Notes under the pieces: generated by a model | What the model saw: the letters and a program-made list of their open reading frames with translations, nothing else | The model's database searches: none | Told to the model about the DNA's origin: nothing | Assembly (NCBI GenBank): GCA_964017155.1 | Contig: OZ024858.1 | Location: forward strand, 26,604,187-26,668,186 | Direction: 5' to 3' | Length of the DNA: 64,000 nt | Source of the DNA: Oasisia sp. SBJ-2009 | Lineage: Eukaryota; Annelida; Polychaeta; Sabellida; Siboglinidae | Program-made: the position numbers and the translations under genes | Shown: one piece after another, positions 1-12,121 of the stretch | Position numbering within the stretch: the stretch's first letter is position 1 | How the letters are laid out: every line of letters starts with the position of its first letter

Positions 1-444
1 AAAGTGTTCCTACAGTACAATATGTGAACCGCATTACTTACCTGAGTTATGACGGGCTTACTCAGAGACCTGTTATTCAAAGAAGATAACATTAAGTATG
101 AGAAATGTAGAACTTAAAGTCCTCACATAGATAACTGCAATACAAATAATTGGTCAAGATCTCCATAGTGCTGCTCCAGTCGTAATTTATTTGCTTATGA
201 ATTTCAATTTTGATTCATCTCCTTGCCACACCTTTATACAGGTACTCACACATACAGTAGATATATGTGTACAGTGATCGTTAATCTGAACACGAAAGAC
301 AGTGGTCAAGTGCTAAAGCACTAGTCTATCAGTTTAAAGGGTCAACATTCAAATCTACCTACAGGGTTTGTATGTGAATGAAGTTTTGTTCACCTCACAT
401 TGCCTTTGTCTATTGGAAGATGCTATCTGGGGCAGGTGAAGTTA
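1..444. other. AT-rich non-coding stretch
   Basis: No exon, RNA gene or transposon end is visible. It is probably intron of the coiled-coil gene whose last exon lies at 3507, because the next 3 kb are a minisatellite leading to that exon. This placement is inference. Confidence 0.4.
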
Positions 445-3366
445 TTCCCATACTTGGGTGGGTCAGTGTGTATTTGTAGTCCCATACTTGGGTGGGTCAG
501 TGTGTATTTGTAGTCCCATACTTGGGTGGGTCAATGTGTATCTTGTAGTCCCATACTTGGGTGGGTCAATGTGTATTTGTAGTCCCATACTTGGGTGGGT
601 CAATGTGTATCTTGTAGTCCCATACTTGGGTGGGTCAGTGTGTATTTGTAGTCCCATACTTGGGTGGGTCAGTGTGTATTTGTAGTTCCATACTTGGGTG
701 GGTCAGGGTGTACCTTGTAGTTCCATACTTGGGTGGGTCAGGGTGTACCTTGTAGTTCCATACTTGGGTGGGTCAGGGTGTACCTTGTAGTTCCATACTT
801 GGGTGGGTCACTGTGTACCTTGTAGTCCCATACTTGGGTGGGTCAATGTGTACCTTGTAGTTCCATACTTGGGTGGGTCAGGGTGTACCTTGTAGTTCCA
901 TACTTGGGTGGGTCAATGTGTACCTTGTAGTTCCATACTTGGGTGGGTCACTGGGAACCTTGTAGTCCCATACTTGGGTGGGTCAATGTGTACCTTGTAG
1001 TTCCATGCTTGGGTGGGTCAATGTGTACCTTGTAGTTCCATACTTGGGTGGGTCACTGTGTACCTTGTAGTTCCATACTTGGGTGGGTCAATGTGTACCT
1101 TGTAGTTCCATACTTGGGTGGGTCACTGTGTACCTTGTAGTTCCGTACTTTGGTGGGTTAATGTGTACCTTGTAGTACCATACTTGGGTGGGTCAATGTG
1201 TACCTTGTAGTTCCATACTTTGGTGGGTTAATGTGTACCTTGTAGTTCCATACTTGGGTGGGTCAATGTGTACCTTGTAGTTCCATACTTGGGTGGGTCA
1301 ATGTGTACCTTGTAGTCCCATACTTGGGTGGGTCAATGTGTACCTTGTAGTTCCATACTTGGGTGGGTCAGTGTGTACCTTGTAGTTCCATACTTGGGTG
1401 GGTCAATGTGTACCTTGTAGTCCCATACTTGGGTGGGTCAGTGTGTACCTTGTAGTTCCATACTTGGGTGGGTCAGTGTGTACCTTGTAGTCCCATACTT
1501 GGGTGGGTCAGTGTGTACCTTGTAGTTCCATACTTGGGTGGGTCACTGTGTACCTTGTAGTTCCATACTTGGGTGGGTCAATGTGTACCTTGTAGTCCCA
1601 TACTTGGGTGGGTCAATGTGTACCTTGTAGTTCCATACTTGGGTGGGTCAATGTGTACCTTGTAGTCCCATACTTGGGTGGGTCAATGTGTACATTGTAG
1701 TTCCATACTTGGGTGGGTCAATGTGTACCTTGTAGTTCCATATTTGGGTGGGTCAATGTGTACCTTGTAGTTCCATACTTGGGTGGGTCAATGTGTATTT
1801 GTAGTTCCATACTTGGGTGGGTCACTGTGTACCTTGTAGTTCCATACTTGGGTGGGTCACTGTGTACCTTGTAGTCCCATACTTGGGTGGGTCAATGTGT
1901 ACATTGTAGTTCCATACTTGGGTGGGTCAATGTGTACCTTGTAGTTCCATACTTGGGTGGGTCAATGTGTATTTGTAGTTCCATACTTGGGTGGGTCAAT
2001 GTGTACCTTGTAGTTCCATACTTGGGTGGGTCAATGTGTACCTTGTAGTTCCATACTTGGGTGGGTCAATGTGTACCTTGTAGTTCCATACTTGGGTGGG
2101 TCAATGTGTACCTTGTAGTTCCATACTTGGGTGGGTCAATGTGTAACTTGTAGTTCCATACTTGGGTGGGTTACTGTGTACCTTGTAGTCCCATACTTGG
2201 GTGGGTCAATGTGTACATTGTAGTTCCATACTTGGGTGGGTTAATGTGTACCTTGTAGTTCCATACTTGGGTGGGTCAATGTGTACCTTGTAGTTCCATA
2301 CTTGGGTGGGTCAATGTGTACCTTGTAGTTCCATACTTGGGTGGGTCAATGTGTACCTTGTAGTCCCATACTTGGGTGGGTCAATGTGTACCTTGTAGTT
2401 CCATACTTGGGTGGGTCAATGTGTACCTTGTAATCCCATACTTGGGTGGGTCAATGTGTACCTTGTAGTTCCATACTTGGGTGGGTCAGTGTGTACCTTG
2501 TGGTCCCATACTTGGGTGGGTCAATGTGTACATTGTAGTTCCATACTTGGGTGGGTTAATGTGTACCTTGTAGTTCCATACTTGGGTGGGTCAATGTGTA
2601 CCTTGTAGTTCCATACTTGGGTGGGTCAATGTGTACCTTATAGTTCCATACTTGGGTGGGTCAATGTGTACCTTGTAGTCCCATACTTGGGTGGGTCAAT
2701 GTGTACCTTGTAGTTCCATACTTGGGTGGGTCAATGTGTACCTTGTAGTCCCATACTTGGGTGGGTCAATGTGTACCTTGTAGTTCCATACTTGGGTGGG
2801 TCAGTGTGTACCTTGTAGTCCCATACTTGGGTGGGTCAATGTGTACATTGTAGTTCCATACTTGGGTGGGTTAATGTGTACCTTGTAGTTCCATACTTGG
2901 GTGGGTCACTGTGTACCTTGTAGTCCCATACTTGGGTGGGTCAATGTGTACCTTGTAGTTCCATACTTGGGTGGGTCACTGTGTACCTTGTAGTTCCATA
3001 CTTGGGTGGGTCAATGTGTACCTTGTAGTTCCATTCTTGGGTGGGTCAATGTGTACCTTGTAGTTCCATACTTGGGTGGGTCAATGTGTACCTTGTAGTC
3101 CCATACTTGGGTGGGTCACTGTGTACCTTGTAGTTCCATACTTGGGTGGGTCAATGTGTACGCTGTAGTTCCATACTTGGATGGGTCAGTGTGTATTTGT
3201 AGTTTCATACTTGGGTGGGTCAGTGTGTACCTTGTAGTTCCATACTTGGGTGGGTCACTGTGTACGCTGTAGTTCCATACTTGGATGGGTCAGTGTGTAT
3301 TTGTAGTTTCATACTTGGGTGGGTCAGTGTGTACCTTATAGTTCCATACTTGGGTGGGTCAGTGTA
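445..3366. repeat. 35-bp minisatellite, about 84 copies
   Basis: The unit reads TTCCATACTTGGGTGGGTCA followed by ATGTGTACCTTGTAG (35 bp). A 34-bp variant with TATTTGTAG instead of TACCTTGTAG clusters at the left edge (445-690), recurs near 1790 and 1960 and again at 3190-3310. Common alternations are TTCC/TCCC at the unit start and CAATG/CAGTG/CACTG in the middle. Short open frames across it are by-products of the repeat. It ends about 140 bp before the exon at 3507, so it is likely intronic. Confidence 0.95.
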
Positions 3367-3506
3367 TAGTCCACTCTCGGAGCGGGGTTCTCATTCAACA
3401 GCCGGTGGAGTCAGCGTCCTGACAACTAAATTATTCTAATTACTGGTGTTGCTTGTTGCATTAGAGGTGACACTGGTCAGTACAATTTTACTTGCTCTGT
3501 TTCTAG

Positions 3507-3592
3507 ATATTGCTGAACTGCGACAGAAGTTTGAAGAAGACAAGAGGCGGGTAGCAGACATGAGAGCTGCCAGAAAGTTTCGGCCGTACTAG
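3507..3592 (+). CDS. terminal exon of a coiled-coil protein (5' part outside window)
   Basis: A pyrimidine tract and TTCTAG acceptor end at 3506. The exon then reads IAELRQKFEEDKRRVADM and RAARKFRPY before TAG at 3590-3592. Charged heptad-like spacing suggests a coiled coil; I do not recognise the family. Just past the stop, another frame reads YQKLHQELEELEESV and continues to TGA at 3666-3668, again coiled-coil in character. The upstream exon frame therefore seems to jump by one base between about 3564 and 3590. Either the gene is damaged, the assembly has an extra base, or the short form is real. An AATAAA follows at 3727. Confidence 0.6.
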
Positions 3593-3726
3593 AAGCTATG
3601 CATATCAGAAGTTGCATCAAGAACTCGAAGAACTTGAGGAATCAGTGGGCAGGATTTTAACGTTGTGAGCAACGTTCCAGGCGTTAAATACAATTTGTTA
3701 AATCAGGTGTTAAATACAATTTGTTC

Positions 3727-3732
3727 AATAAA
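3727..3732 (+). terminator. polyadenylation signal AATAAA
   Basis: A canonical AATAAA lies 60-135 bp after the two candidate stop codons of the coiled-coil exon, in AT-rich sequence typical of a short 3' UTR. The motif is seen directly; its use is inferred. Confidence 0.5.
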
Positions 3733-4175
3733 TTTATCCTAGCTTTAAGAACTTTATTTAAAAAGATCACATTAAAATGTTATTACGAAGATGCAACACT
3801 ATTGTTTGCCTCCTATGAATGGTAATGCTTGTGTACCTGAATGTATTGTAGGCTGTTATGTCATTATAACAGGAGCTTGTTCATTGGTATTTTGTCCAAG
3901 TCTTGTATTTCAGCTACATTAATTACTTGTGAATAATTTATTTTAATGTTATATAGCAATTTGTTATGGAGAACCTGTAAAGAAAATGCAACTCTAATTT
4001 TTGTGCAGATACCACTCGTAATAGGTCATGAGGAAAGTTAATCAGATAACGAATGGATTGTATATTCATAATGTGTTTAAGACAGATATTAAAAGTATTA
4101 GTAAATTCACAAGCAGATTCCGCATCCGCCTCCCTCCCTCCCTTTGGCAAAGTAAACCGGTAGACCTAGTACTGC
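3733..4175. other. intergenic, nothing recognised
   Basis: AT-rich sequence between the polyadenylation signal and the CA repeat. No splice-bordered reading frame or transposon terminus is seen. Confidence 0.4.
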
Positions 4176-4256
4176 CGTTACACACGCACGCACACACTCA
4201 CACACACACTCACACACACACACACACTTACACACCATCACACACGCACACACACT

Positions 4257-4287
<31 letters not shown>

Positions 4288-4391
4288 ACACACACACTCA
4301 CACACACTTACACACCATCACTCACACACACTCATGCACACACACTCACACACACACACACACACGCACACACCATCACACGCACACACCA

Positions 4392-4431
<40 letters not shown>

Positions 4432-4706
4432 ACACACCATCACACACACACACCCAGACACACACACACACACACGTACACACCATCACACATGCACACA
4501 CGCGCACGCACACACACACATGTACACACCATCACACACGTACACACCATCACACACACACATGTACACACCACACACACACACACACGTACACACCATC
4601 ACACACACACACACTCACACACACCCCACACACACACACATGTACACAACATCACACGCACTCACACACACGCACGCACGCGCACACACATACTCACAAA
4701 CACACA
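4176..4706. repeat. interrupted (CA)n tract with ACACCATCAC inserts
   Basis: About 530 bp of CA dinucleotide broken by CATCAC, GCACG, TGTACA and TCACAC variants. A longer-period block of roughly CACACGTACACACCAT recurs, so part of it behaves as a minisatellite. His/Thr-rich open frames in it are artefacts. Confidence 0.93.
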
Positions 4707-4856
4707 TATTAAAACCAGTAGACATTGTATTAGAGTACCAGGTATATTGATATTTAAATTAAAGGTGGACCGGGAACATGAGCTCATTAACTACAGGAAT
4801 ACACACAGTGATACATTAGACAAGAATAAAACAAATTGAAATAATAATGGGCTTCC

Positions 4857-4948
4857 ACAAATCAACATTAGTCGCTAGAGGCAATAAAACGCAACTAGAG
4901 TAGACCCTAGTTGTGTATCAGCGCCTCCAACGACTAACGTGGATTTGT
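4857..4948. repeat. 92-bp nested inverted repeat (MITE-like hairpin)
   Basis: The outer arms at 4857-4874 and 4931-4948 pair at 16 of 18 positions (ACAAATCAACATTAGTCG against CGACTAACGTGGATTTGT). An inner perfect pair, CAACTAG/CTAGTTG, sits at 4892-4898 and 4907-4913. The right half AGACCCTAGTTGTGT plus nearby AGCGCC recurs at about 11382-11404, so this belongs to a dispersed family. Confidence 0.6.
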
Positions 4949-5110
4949 TTGCATGTTTTGCTGAACCCTTGTTTAAATCATCCTCAGTTAGTTATTTACT
5001 GTGCAGGCACGTAGCCAGCGATAGTTTGTATGTGGGCGTGTCATATGCCGTTCAATAGACAGAACAGCCAAAACAACACCATCTTAGCAATAAATTCAAT
5101 CGAACATCCC

Positions 5111-5370
5111 GCGACGTTTCATCGACTGTAAATGTATATTAATGTAGACACTATGCTTTCATATTGATGGCCATGTTATATGATATCAATATGTAAGTAT
5201 GTGTGAAGACGTAGTAGTCTCATGTGGTGTATACGGCGAGCTATAGATGATTTTAAACATCCTTTCCGGCATCGAGCCAGCAAACGGCCAAACCTGTCGT
5301 CGGGCCACCAGTCGACGTTCCATCGATTGTAAATTTCATTAATGTACATATTATACCTTCACATTGCCAT
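5111..5370. repeat. diverged tandem pair of about 60 bp
   Basis: A block beginning CGACGTTTCATCGACTGTAA at 5112 is repeated at about 5312 as CGACGTTCCATCGATTGTAA. Both continue with a related stretch including ATTAATGTA and a CTTTCATATTG / CTTCACATTG motif. Period is about 200 bp. It lies just beyond the 3' end of the minus-strand LINE that follows. Confidence 0.5.
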
Positions 5371-5394
5371 TGACGGACATACCTTACCTTAGGA

Positions 5395-7645
5395 CGGTTC
5401 TGATCGTAGGATTCTGTGTTCCTCTGTGATCAGCTCTTCGTTTTCATTATCTATTAATATTAAATCGCGTGTTCCGGTTCTATTGTTAGTAATTCTTAAC
5501 GGTGCTTCGAAATCATATACAATATCCTGGTTATACCAAAATTTGTCTAGTCGTGTTTTAAATGAATTTAGAGATTTAGCTGTTACCACTGTATCAGGGA
5601 GACTATTCCATGGTTCGGTAATTCGAATTGGAAATACATTTTTTTCTTTCTTATGTTTAGTTTGGCACTTTGTGTGAATAGTTCTAGAGAATGTCCTCTG
5701 TTTCCTGTTCTTTGTGATATCTCATTGTTTTTCAACATATTTGGTACAGATTTGTGGTCATAAATGTTGTGTACTATTTTAATGACTTCTATCATGTCTC
5801 CTCTTAATCTTCGATATGCTAATGTAGGTAGTTTAAGCAATTTGAGTCTTTCTATATATGATAGTTGCCTCATACCTGGTAATTCTTTAGTGGGTCTTCT
5901 CTTAATATTTTCTAAGGCAATTTTGTATTTGATCTTATATGGGTGCCATACTGCCATAGCATAGTCTAGGTGTGATCTAACCATTGTTTTGTAGAGTGGC
6001 AAAAAAGTATGTTTATCTAGAAATTGGAAGGTTCTTCTAATTATTTTTGTCAGTTTAGTTGCCTTATTTACCACTTGGCTTATATGTTGATCAAATGTGA
6101 GTTTTGAGTCAAAGGTTACCCCTAGATCTTTTTGTTTATCATGTGTGTCAATTGTTTTGGTGACATTGTTCATTGTTGTGGTAGTATTGATTTTCACCTA
6201 CATTATTTTTTCCAATTTCCATATGTGTACATTTATCTGGGTGTAGTGTGAGCATCCAATCATGACTCCATTTTTCTATGGTGGTTATGTCCTGTTGTAG
6301 TATATCTTGGTCATTTGTATTTATTATGGGTCTAAACATTTTAATATCATCAGCAAATAAAAATGTGTCGTTTATGTATAATACAAAGAGTAGAGGTCCT
6401 AGGACTGTTCCCTGCGGTATTCCAGATGTTACATCATGCCAATTCGACTCTTCCATTTACTGCCACCTTTTGTCTTCTGTTTGAGATGAAAGCCTCTATC
6501 CAGTTTACTATTTCTTTACTAATATTTAGACTGTTTAATTTACTTATTAGTCTTTTGTGTGGTACAGTGTCGAAGGCCTTTTTACAGTCCATGTATATAA
6601 CATCTGTGTGGTGTCCTCTGTCTATTTCATAGGTCCAGATATCTAGTATTGTTATTAGTTGTAAAACTAGATTTGCCAGAAATAAAGCCATACTGTTTTG
6701 GACTGAAAATACCATTTTTTTTCATATAACTGGTAATGTGATTTCTGATTATTTTTTCCATGCATTTGCAGACTACCGGTATGCTTGTTAGACTTATTGG
6801 ACGGTAATTACTGGCTAATTTTTTATTTCCATTTTTGTAGATTGCTGATAACTTTGCATCCTTCCAATCATCAGAAATACAAGATGTTTTTATTGATGTT
6901 TCAAATTACATCTGACAGCTCCATTAGTAGCCTAGTGCTTATTTCGTCAGGACCAGGTGATTTACTAAAGTTTTTAGTTTTTTTAAATTTATAATATTTT
7001 GTTTTCAGTTATAGTTTATTTATCCATTTCTGTTTTGTTATTAACTGTGGGCATAGTTGGAATGTACCCTGGCTGTTCTGTAGTAAAGACACTAGAGAAG
7101 TAGTCTGCAAATATATTTGCTTTTACATCATCTTTTGTTGTTGTTTGTGATTTTGAATCTGTTTAATTCACAGATTCCTTGTTTGATTGTAGTTTTGGAT
7201 TTGTAGTATCTCCAGAATACTTTTGGGTTTTTCTCTGTCTGGTTTGCTAAGTTTCGTTCAAACTCCTTTCGGAGCTTTCTTGTTAATGCTCTGAGCTTAT
7301 TTCTTCTTTTGCAGTATTCTAGATATTTTGCCCCATCCCTGGTCTCATGTATCTTGTCCATAGTCTATTTTTATGTCTGATTAGCTTTCTGGTGTTAGCG
7401 TTTAATGGGAAGTTTCCCTTTCTATTACTTGAGACTTCCTTTTGAGGTACATATTTATCTTCTAATGAATGTAATATTGTTTTAAGGATCTCCCATTGAT
7501 AATTTACATTGTCCTTACAAAGTCCGAATTCATCTTCCCAGTTTATGTGTGCGAGGTCGGTCCTCATTTCATCATAATTAGCCATGTTGAAAAGCTTTTT
7601 TTTTTTGTATAATTGTTTATGGCGACATTGCAGACTATTCATATT
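5395..7645 (-). mobile_element. LINE 1: decayed CR1/jockey-type non-LTR retrotransposon
   Basis: Minus-strand fragments, read from high to low coordinate, follow the order of a LINE ORF2 C-terminal half. The endonuclease-RT linker (HINWEDEFG) is near 7520 and KNPKVFWRYYKSK near 7220. RT motif 1 (SNYRPISLTS) is near 6800, YMDCKKAFDTVPHKRL near 6570, GIPQGTVLGPLLFVLYIND near 6420 and the catalytic FADD near 6350. The thumb region (LYKTMVRSHLDYAMAVW) is near 5960. Between YIND and FLFADD a stretch normally present is missing, so the palm is deleted in frame. Several frameshifts and stops exist. The endonuclease domain is absent (5' truncation). It cannot encode an active enzyme. Confidence 0.88.
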
Positions 7646-9219
7646 TAGCTATGTATGAGGCTTCGGAGTCATACGAGTTCAACAGCTGATTGTAGGATCT
7701 CTCAGGTTATTGACTCCAAACAGCCCAAACTTGGGCTAACCCAGGAGTTTGTAGTGCTTCTTGTGTGCATGCGTTTGGTATTATGTTTGTTTATTTGAGC
7801 TTATTTGTTTGAGCTTGTTTGTTTGTTTGTTTGTTTTTTTTTTTTTTTTTACAGGCAATTTAGGTGATTGGGTGTTGTGAAGGGGAGGTTCGTGATTGCT
7901 GCTTGAAAAGTTATTGGGTTATCTATTTCAGTAATATGTTGTGGGATCATATTCCAGATACGAATTGCTCGGGGGTAAAAGGAGAACGCTGAAGTGTTGA
8001 TGCGGCACCTGGTGGCTATGTAATGGCCACGGTTTTTTGATGGTTTTAATAGGCCTGGTGGTGGTGTGATGTTGATTATGTTATTTAAAATTTTGTAAAA
8101 TGTCATGGCTTGTTTGATAATCCTGCGTCGCTCAAGAGTAGGCCATCCGAGGGTGGCTATTAGGTCTGTTGTGATTGTTTGGCGTCGATGGTCATTTTTA
8201 ACAAATCTGGCTGCACAGTGCTGTACCTTTTCAAGATGTTTGATTTTGATAGTGGTGTGTGGATTCCATATAGGAGAGGCATATTCAAGTTTTGGTCGGA
8301 CTAGCATGTTATAGGCAGTTTCTTTTACATTAGGTTTGCATGGACCGAGGGTTCGTTGGATCATACCTAAGACTTTTGAAGATTTGGAAGTTATGTCTGT
8401 GATATGATTCGTCCAGGTTAGTTTAGTATCTAATTTTATTCCAAGATATGAGTGGCTGGAGACTGTGGAGAGTGGCACACCACAGAGGGAATACGAATGT
8501 AGTCTGGGTTTTGTTTTGTTTGTTATTGGGAGATGCATACATTTGGGGATGTTAAACTCCATTTGCCATTTGTTGGACCATCATTGTAGTTGGATCAGGT
8601 CGGATTGGAGGATGTTGTTATCTGTTTCGGATTTGATTTTGCGATAGATGATGCTGTCATCAGCAGAGCAGTATTGGAGATTGAATGTTGTTGTTTATGT
8701 CATTTATATATAGTAGAAAAAGTACTGGTCCTAGAACTGAGCCCTGTGATACTCCAGATGTAACGCATGTATTATCCGATAGGAATCCATTGACTGAAAC
8801 TCTCTGTTTACAGTGTGAGAGAAATGATTTTATCCAGTTTTTGGTGTTTCCAGTTATTCCATAGAAGGCTAATTTTGATAAGAGGCATTTATGACGGACT
8901 TTGTCAAAGGCTTTGGCGAAATCAAGCAAGATGGCATCTATTTGTGTCTTGTTATCTATAGCTGTTATCCAGTCATGGACTCTGTCGATGAGTTGGGACT
9001 CACAAGACAGCCCTGACTGGAAACCGTGTTGGAAGTGCAGTATGATGTTGTATTTGTGTGTTTCCACATGTTGCTAAGGGTAACGTGCTCCATAACTTTA
9101 CAGAGGATACATGTTAATGAAATGGATCTGTAATTGGCAGGGTCTGATTTGAGGTTCTTTTTGTGTATTGGTGTTACTAGTGCCTGGAGCCAGTCATCTG
9201 GAAGTTTGGAAGTGTTGTA
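7646..9219 (-). mobile_element. LINE 2, 3' part: CR1/jockey-type element, second family
   Basis: The minus strand carries the C-terminal RT half. KLPDDWLQALVTPIHKK is near 9190, LDFAKAFDKVRHKCLLSKL near 8900, GVSQGSVLGPVLFLLYIND near 8740, and the palm core is SADD rather than the usual F/YADD near 8660. An intact 237-codon thumb/C-terminal frame lies at 7849-8562. A frameshift lies between YIND and SADD. A TGA at about 8580 stands where Arg (CGA) is usual, consistent with CpG decay. An A-rich/CAAA 3' UTR runs to about 7650. A DNA transposon interrupts the RT frame at 9218; the element resumes at 10451. Confidence 0.88.
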
Positions 9220-10450
9220 GGGGAAGTAGGGGCATGTCCGCACACTTAAGGTGAAACAAGCTATAGATAATGCACTGTGTGTGCTAAGATGGTGATATTT
9301 AGTATTCAGAATGAGCAATCATATCCAAGGTACGGGGCATGGCCGCACACTGTGTGCGGTTATGCCCCAGGAATGGCGAAACAACAGCTGGTCTCACAGA
9401 GCTGACCATTAACTGCAATAATAATATGTATTGGTATGTGTACACTACTGACACGTGCATTACTAAAAAAAAAAAACAGAGAACACAAATCAACAGTTTC
9501 AAGTTTTCATATATATGTAAAGTTTAGAAAATACAGTGGCCTTGAATCATAGTCCACGTTTATTCCTCCTTGAGAGTCAAAGCAAACAACAGCATGATTT
9601 TGTAACGGGGAAAGTCAAAGTTTGCAACCCAGCTTGTCTGAAGCCTTCTAGCTAAAACAGCATAGTTTCGTAAAGCGCAAAGTCAAACTAAAAACTCAGT
9701 TTGTCGGCTGTGCGAGCATGGCTTTGTATGGACTAACGTATATGGGCAAAGTTCTATATTATAGATTATACATCATTTGTCATCTTGGTTATTTTAGTCT
9801 ATGAGCAATGATCAATTAAGCTTTATGTATTTAACGGACCTAATGATACACAACAACGATATAGCCTATTACACATTGACGAAGCAATGAATGATATAAT
9901 AAGTTTGATAATATTAAATAATTATATAAGAATCATTATACACTATCTCACATCAAGGTTTCCTATAATATTTGTGGTAAGCAACTGAAGTATCTAAATA
10001 TGTATCTAACTAGACTACATAATAGTATAAGCACCGATGCATCTGCACAGCGGGTGGGGCATGACCGCACAGGCCTGTGCGAACAAGCCCCAAACACGTG
10101 AATAATTCTGAATTGCACGAAAATGCTACTTATGAATGTATCCTTTATTTCGCACATCATAAAACATTAAAATGCAATATGGAATTATGAAAGAAAATGT
10201 ATATGCACGTCTTACAGTTAAAGTAATACACATAACAGCATATGAGTAAAATTACATAAGTGTTTACGAAAAAATAAATGTATGTCATAACTTTTTAATT
10301 ATTCACTTTTATCAAAAAGTATATGCAAGTGGTTGATTTGGGGGTTAGACGATGCCACTTAGCATGATTCCACTAACCAGATGTTACGCGGTGCGCAAAT
10401 AATAGGGTGTGCGGACATGCCTCAGTATGCGGATATGCCCCTACTTCCCC
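9220..10450. mobile_element. TE-A copy 1: non-autonomous DNA transposon, TIR GGGGAAGTAGGGGCAT, TA target
   Basis: The left end GGGGAAGTAGGGGCATGTCC and the complement of the right end match at 24 of 26 positions. Both sides are flanked by TA (9218-9219, 10451-10452). Removing the insert and one TA restores the LINE 2 reading frame, so the boundaries are exact. A roughly 15-bp motif related to GTGCGGACATGCCCC or its complement occurs seven times, including two back-to-back palindromes near 9333-9367 and 10055-10091. No transposase frame is seen. A TA target fits the Tc1/mariner/pogo group, but the TIR does not identify a superfamily. A sister copy lies at 12606-14739. Confidence 0.85.
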
Positions 10451-11290
10451 TATGACTGCTGAAAAATGTGTGTGATAATTGGGGCTATTTCTGCTGCAGT
10501 CTCTTTGAGGACTCTCGCAGGTAGTTCATCTGGACCTGTAGCTTTATTATGATTTAGGTTTTTCAATTGCTTAACTACTCCGTCTATCCCAATTTCGAGG
10601 AAGGGGATATCGGAGTAGACGGATGGAGCCAGTTAGGGGATGGGGTAGATTTCTTGGGTAAACACGGAGCTGAATTGGTTGTTAAGGGTATTTGCCTTAT
10701 CGCGATCATTTGTGATTATTTGGCCATTTGTTTGTAATGTAGGGATGCCAATGTATTCTCGTTTGTTTGATTTGATAAATGACCAGAATTGTTTTGGGTT
10801 TGTTTTTAGACTTTCTCCAATGTGATTATTTAGGTAGTCTGTGTAGGATTTGGCTGCAGCTTTACTGGCTTGTCTTCTGAGTTCCCTAAACCTTTCCCAG
10901 TCTCTGTTACGCCCAGTTTGTTTTGCCTTTTTGTGGCTTTTGTTGCGTTTTCTTTGCATTATTATTTCATGTGTAATCCAGGGGAAGTGCACTTTTCAGC
11001 CTTTTGCTTTGGTATTTCGGCTAGGAATATTGCGGTCAACTAACGAAGTAAGATTATTCCTGAAGAAGTTCCAATTTTCACTGATGTCTTTTGAGTTTGG
11101 GTTCATGTGGAAGTATGTTGTTGTTAGTTGATTTATATCATCCTTAAGTTGATCCCAGTTTGCAGATTTATATTGGAAGATTTTGTGTGGTGATTTGCTG
11201 TTACGGACAGGGTTTAGGTTTACATTAAAGGTCACAGCTTCATGGTCACTCATGCCAGGGGTGGTGTGAGTATTTACGATTACTGATGGG
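10451..11290 (-). mobile_element. LINE 2, 5' part
   Basis: This is the continuation of the element at 7646-9219 on the other side of the TE-A insertion. It reads, 5' to 3' on the minus strand, GMSDHEAVTFNVNLNP (the endonuclease SDH motif) near 11250, a linker frame (SANWDQLKDDINQL), and KTNPKQFWSFIKSNKRE near 10800. The element is 5'-truncated just before the SDH motif, so most of the endonuclease is missing. Several frameshifts make it inactive. Confidence 0.85.
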
Positions 11291-12120
11291 ATGATTTAAA
11301 CAAGCGTTCCACAAAATGTTTAAAAAACGGTGCCGCATTTTACACACGTCAAGAATACGTAAAAGGTAAAAGACGGCACAAAGACCCTAGTTGTGTCAGA
11401 GCGCCCTCTGTCGGATTAGTTATTGTGGTACCTCATTAAGAACTGATTAAATGCCCTATCAAAAATAACGCAGAATGTCTGGTGTTGACAAAATATGAAG
11501 TACTTGAAAATAGCTGTTGTTGTAGTACCTAAACATGTATCATATAACTCGTGATCACTGGAAAGAATCGCTTCACGGCTAACCCTACGAACATCGCTGT
11601 GTGATAGACTCGCTCGGTTGGGAAATGTCGCCGAGATTAACCAGACTCCGTGAGGTGGCAGCACTTATCTTCTCGGCGTAGTCGGGTCAAGGATATTATA
11701 GCTATAGAAACCTTGGTCGGATGTAGCTGAGCATAGATAACGGCACGAGTTGTGTTTGTATTTACTTTGTGATTATCGTTGGCGGCATTGCTGTCGATAT
11801 TAAAAAGCGGAATCAAGATACACGTGTAAGTGAGTCTTAAGCTACTTATTCCATCGGCTTGTATTTGTAGTTTGTACATAATTTTTGACAGACGCTGTCA
11901 TGGACACTGCCAAGTGCCACTGCCAGTGCCACTGGTCCTGGATTCGATAAATCTGTTTTAATTTTGAGTTTTGTCTTTTCTCATCGAAATCGATCGAGAC
12001 TATACCAAGGCAAAGTCAGAAGAATAGGGTTTACTAGTTGTGTTGAATCGATTATGAATGTATTGAAGGAATCCTTCATCCACCCATCAATTTATCAAAG
12101 ACAAAGAAGGCGTAGCCGTA
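11291..12120. other. non-coding stretch with one dispersed-repeat match
   Basis: No gene recognised. At about 11382-11404 the sequence AGACCCTAGTTGTGTCAGAG and the following GCGCC match the right half of the hairpin at 4857-4948. A short ATGGACACTGCCAAGTGCCA / CTGCCAGTGCCACTGG direct repeat is at 11900-11937. Confidence 0.4.
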
Positions 12121-12121
12121 G

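Noticed and set aside
445..3366. CRISPR-like regularly repeated array
   Set aside because: Units are directly contiguous with no unique spacers, in a eukaryotic intron-bearing context. It is a minisatellite.
4028..4750. His/Thr-rich open frame of 240 codons
   Set aside because: It is the translation of an interrupted CA tract; the same happens at 56775-57330.
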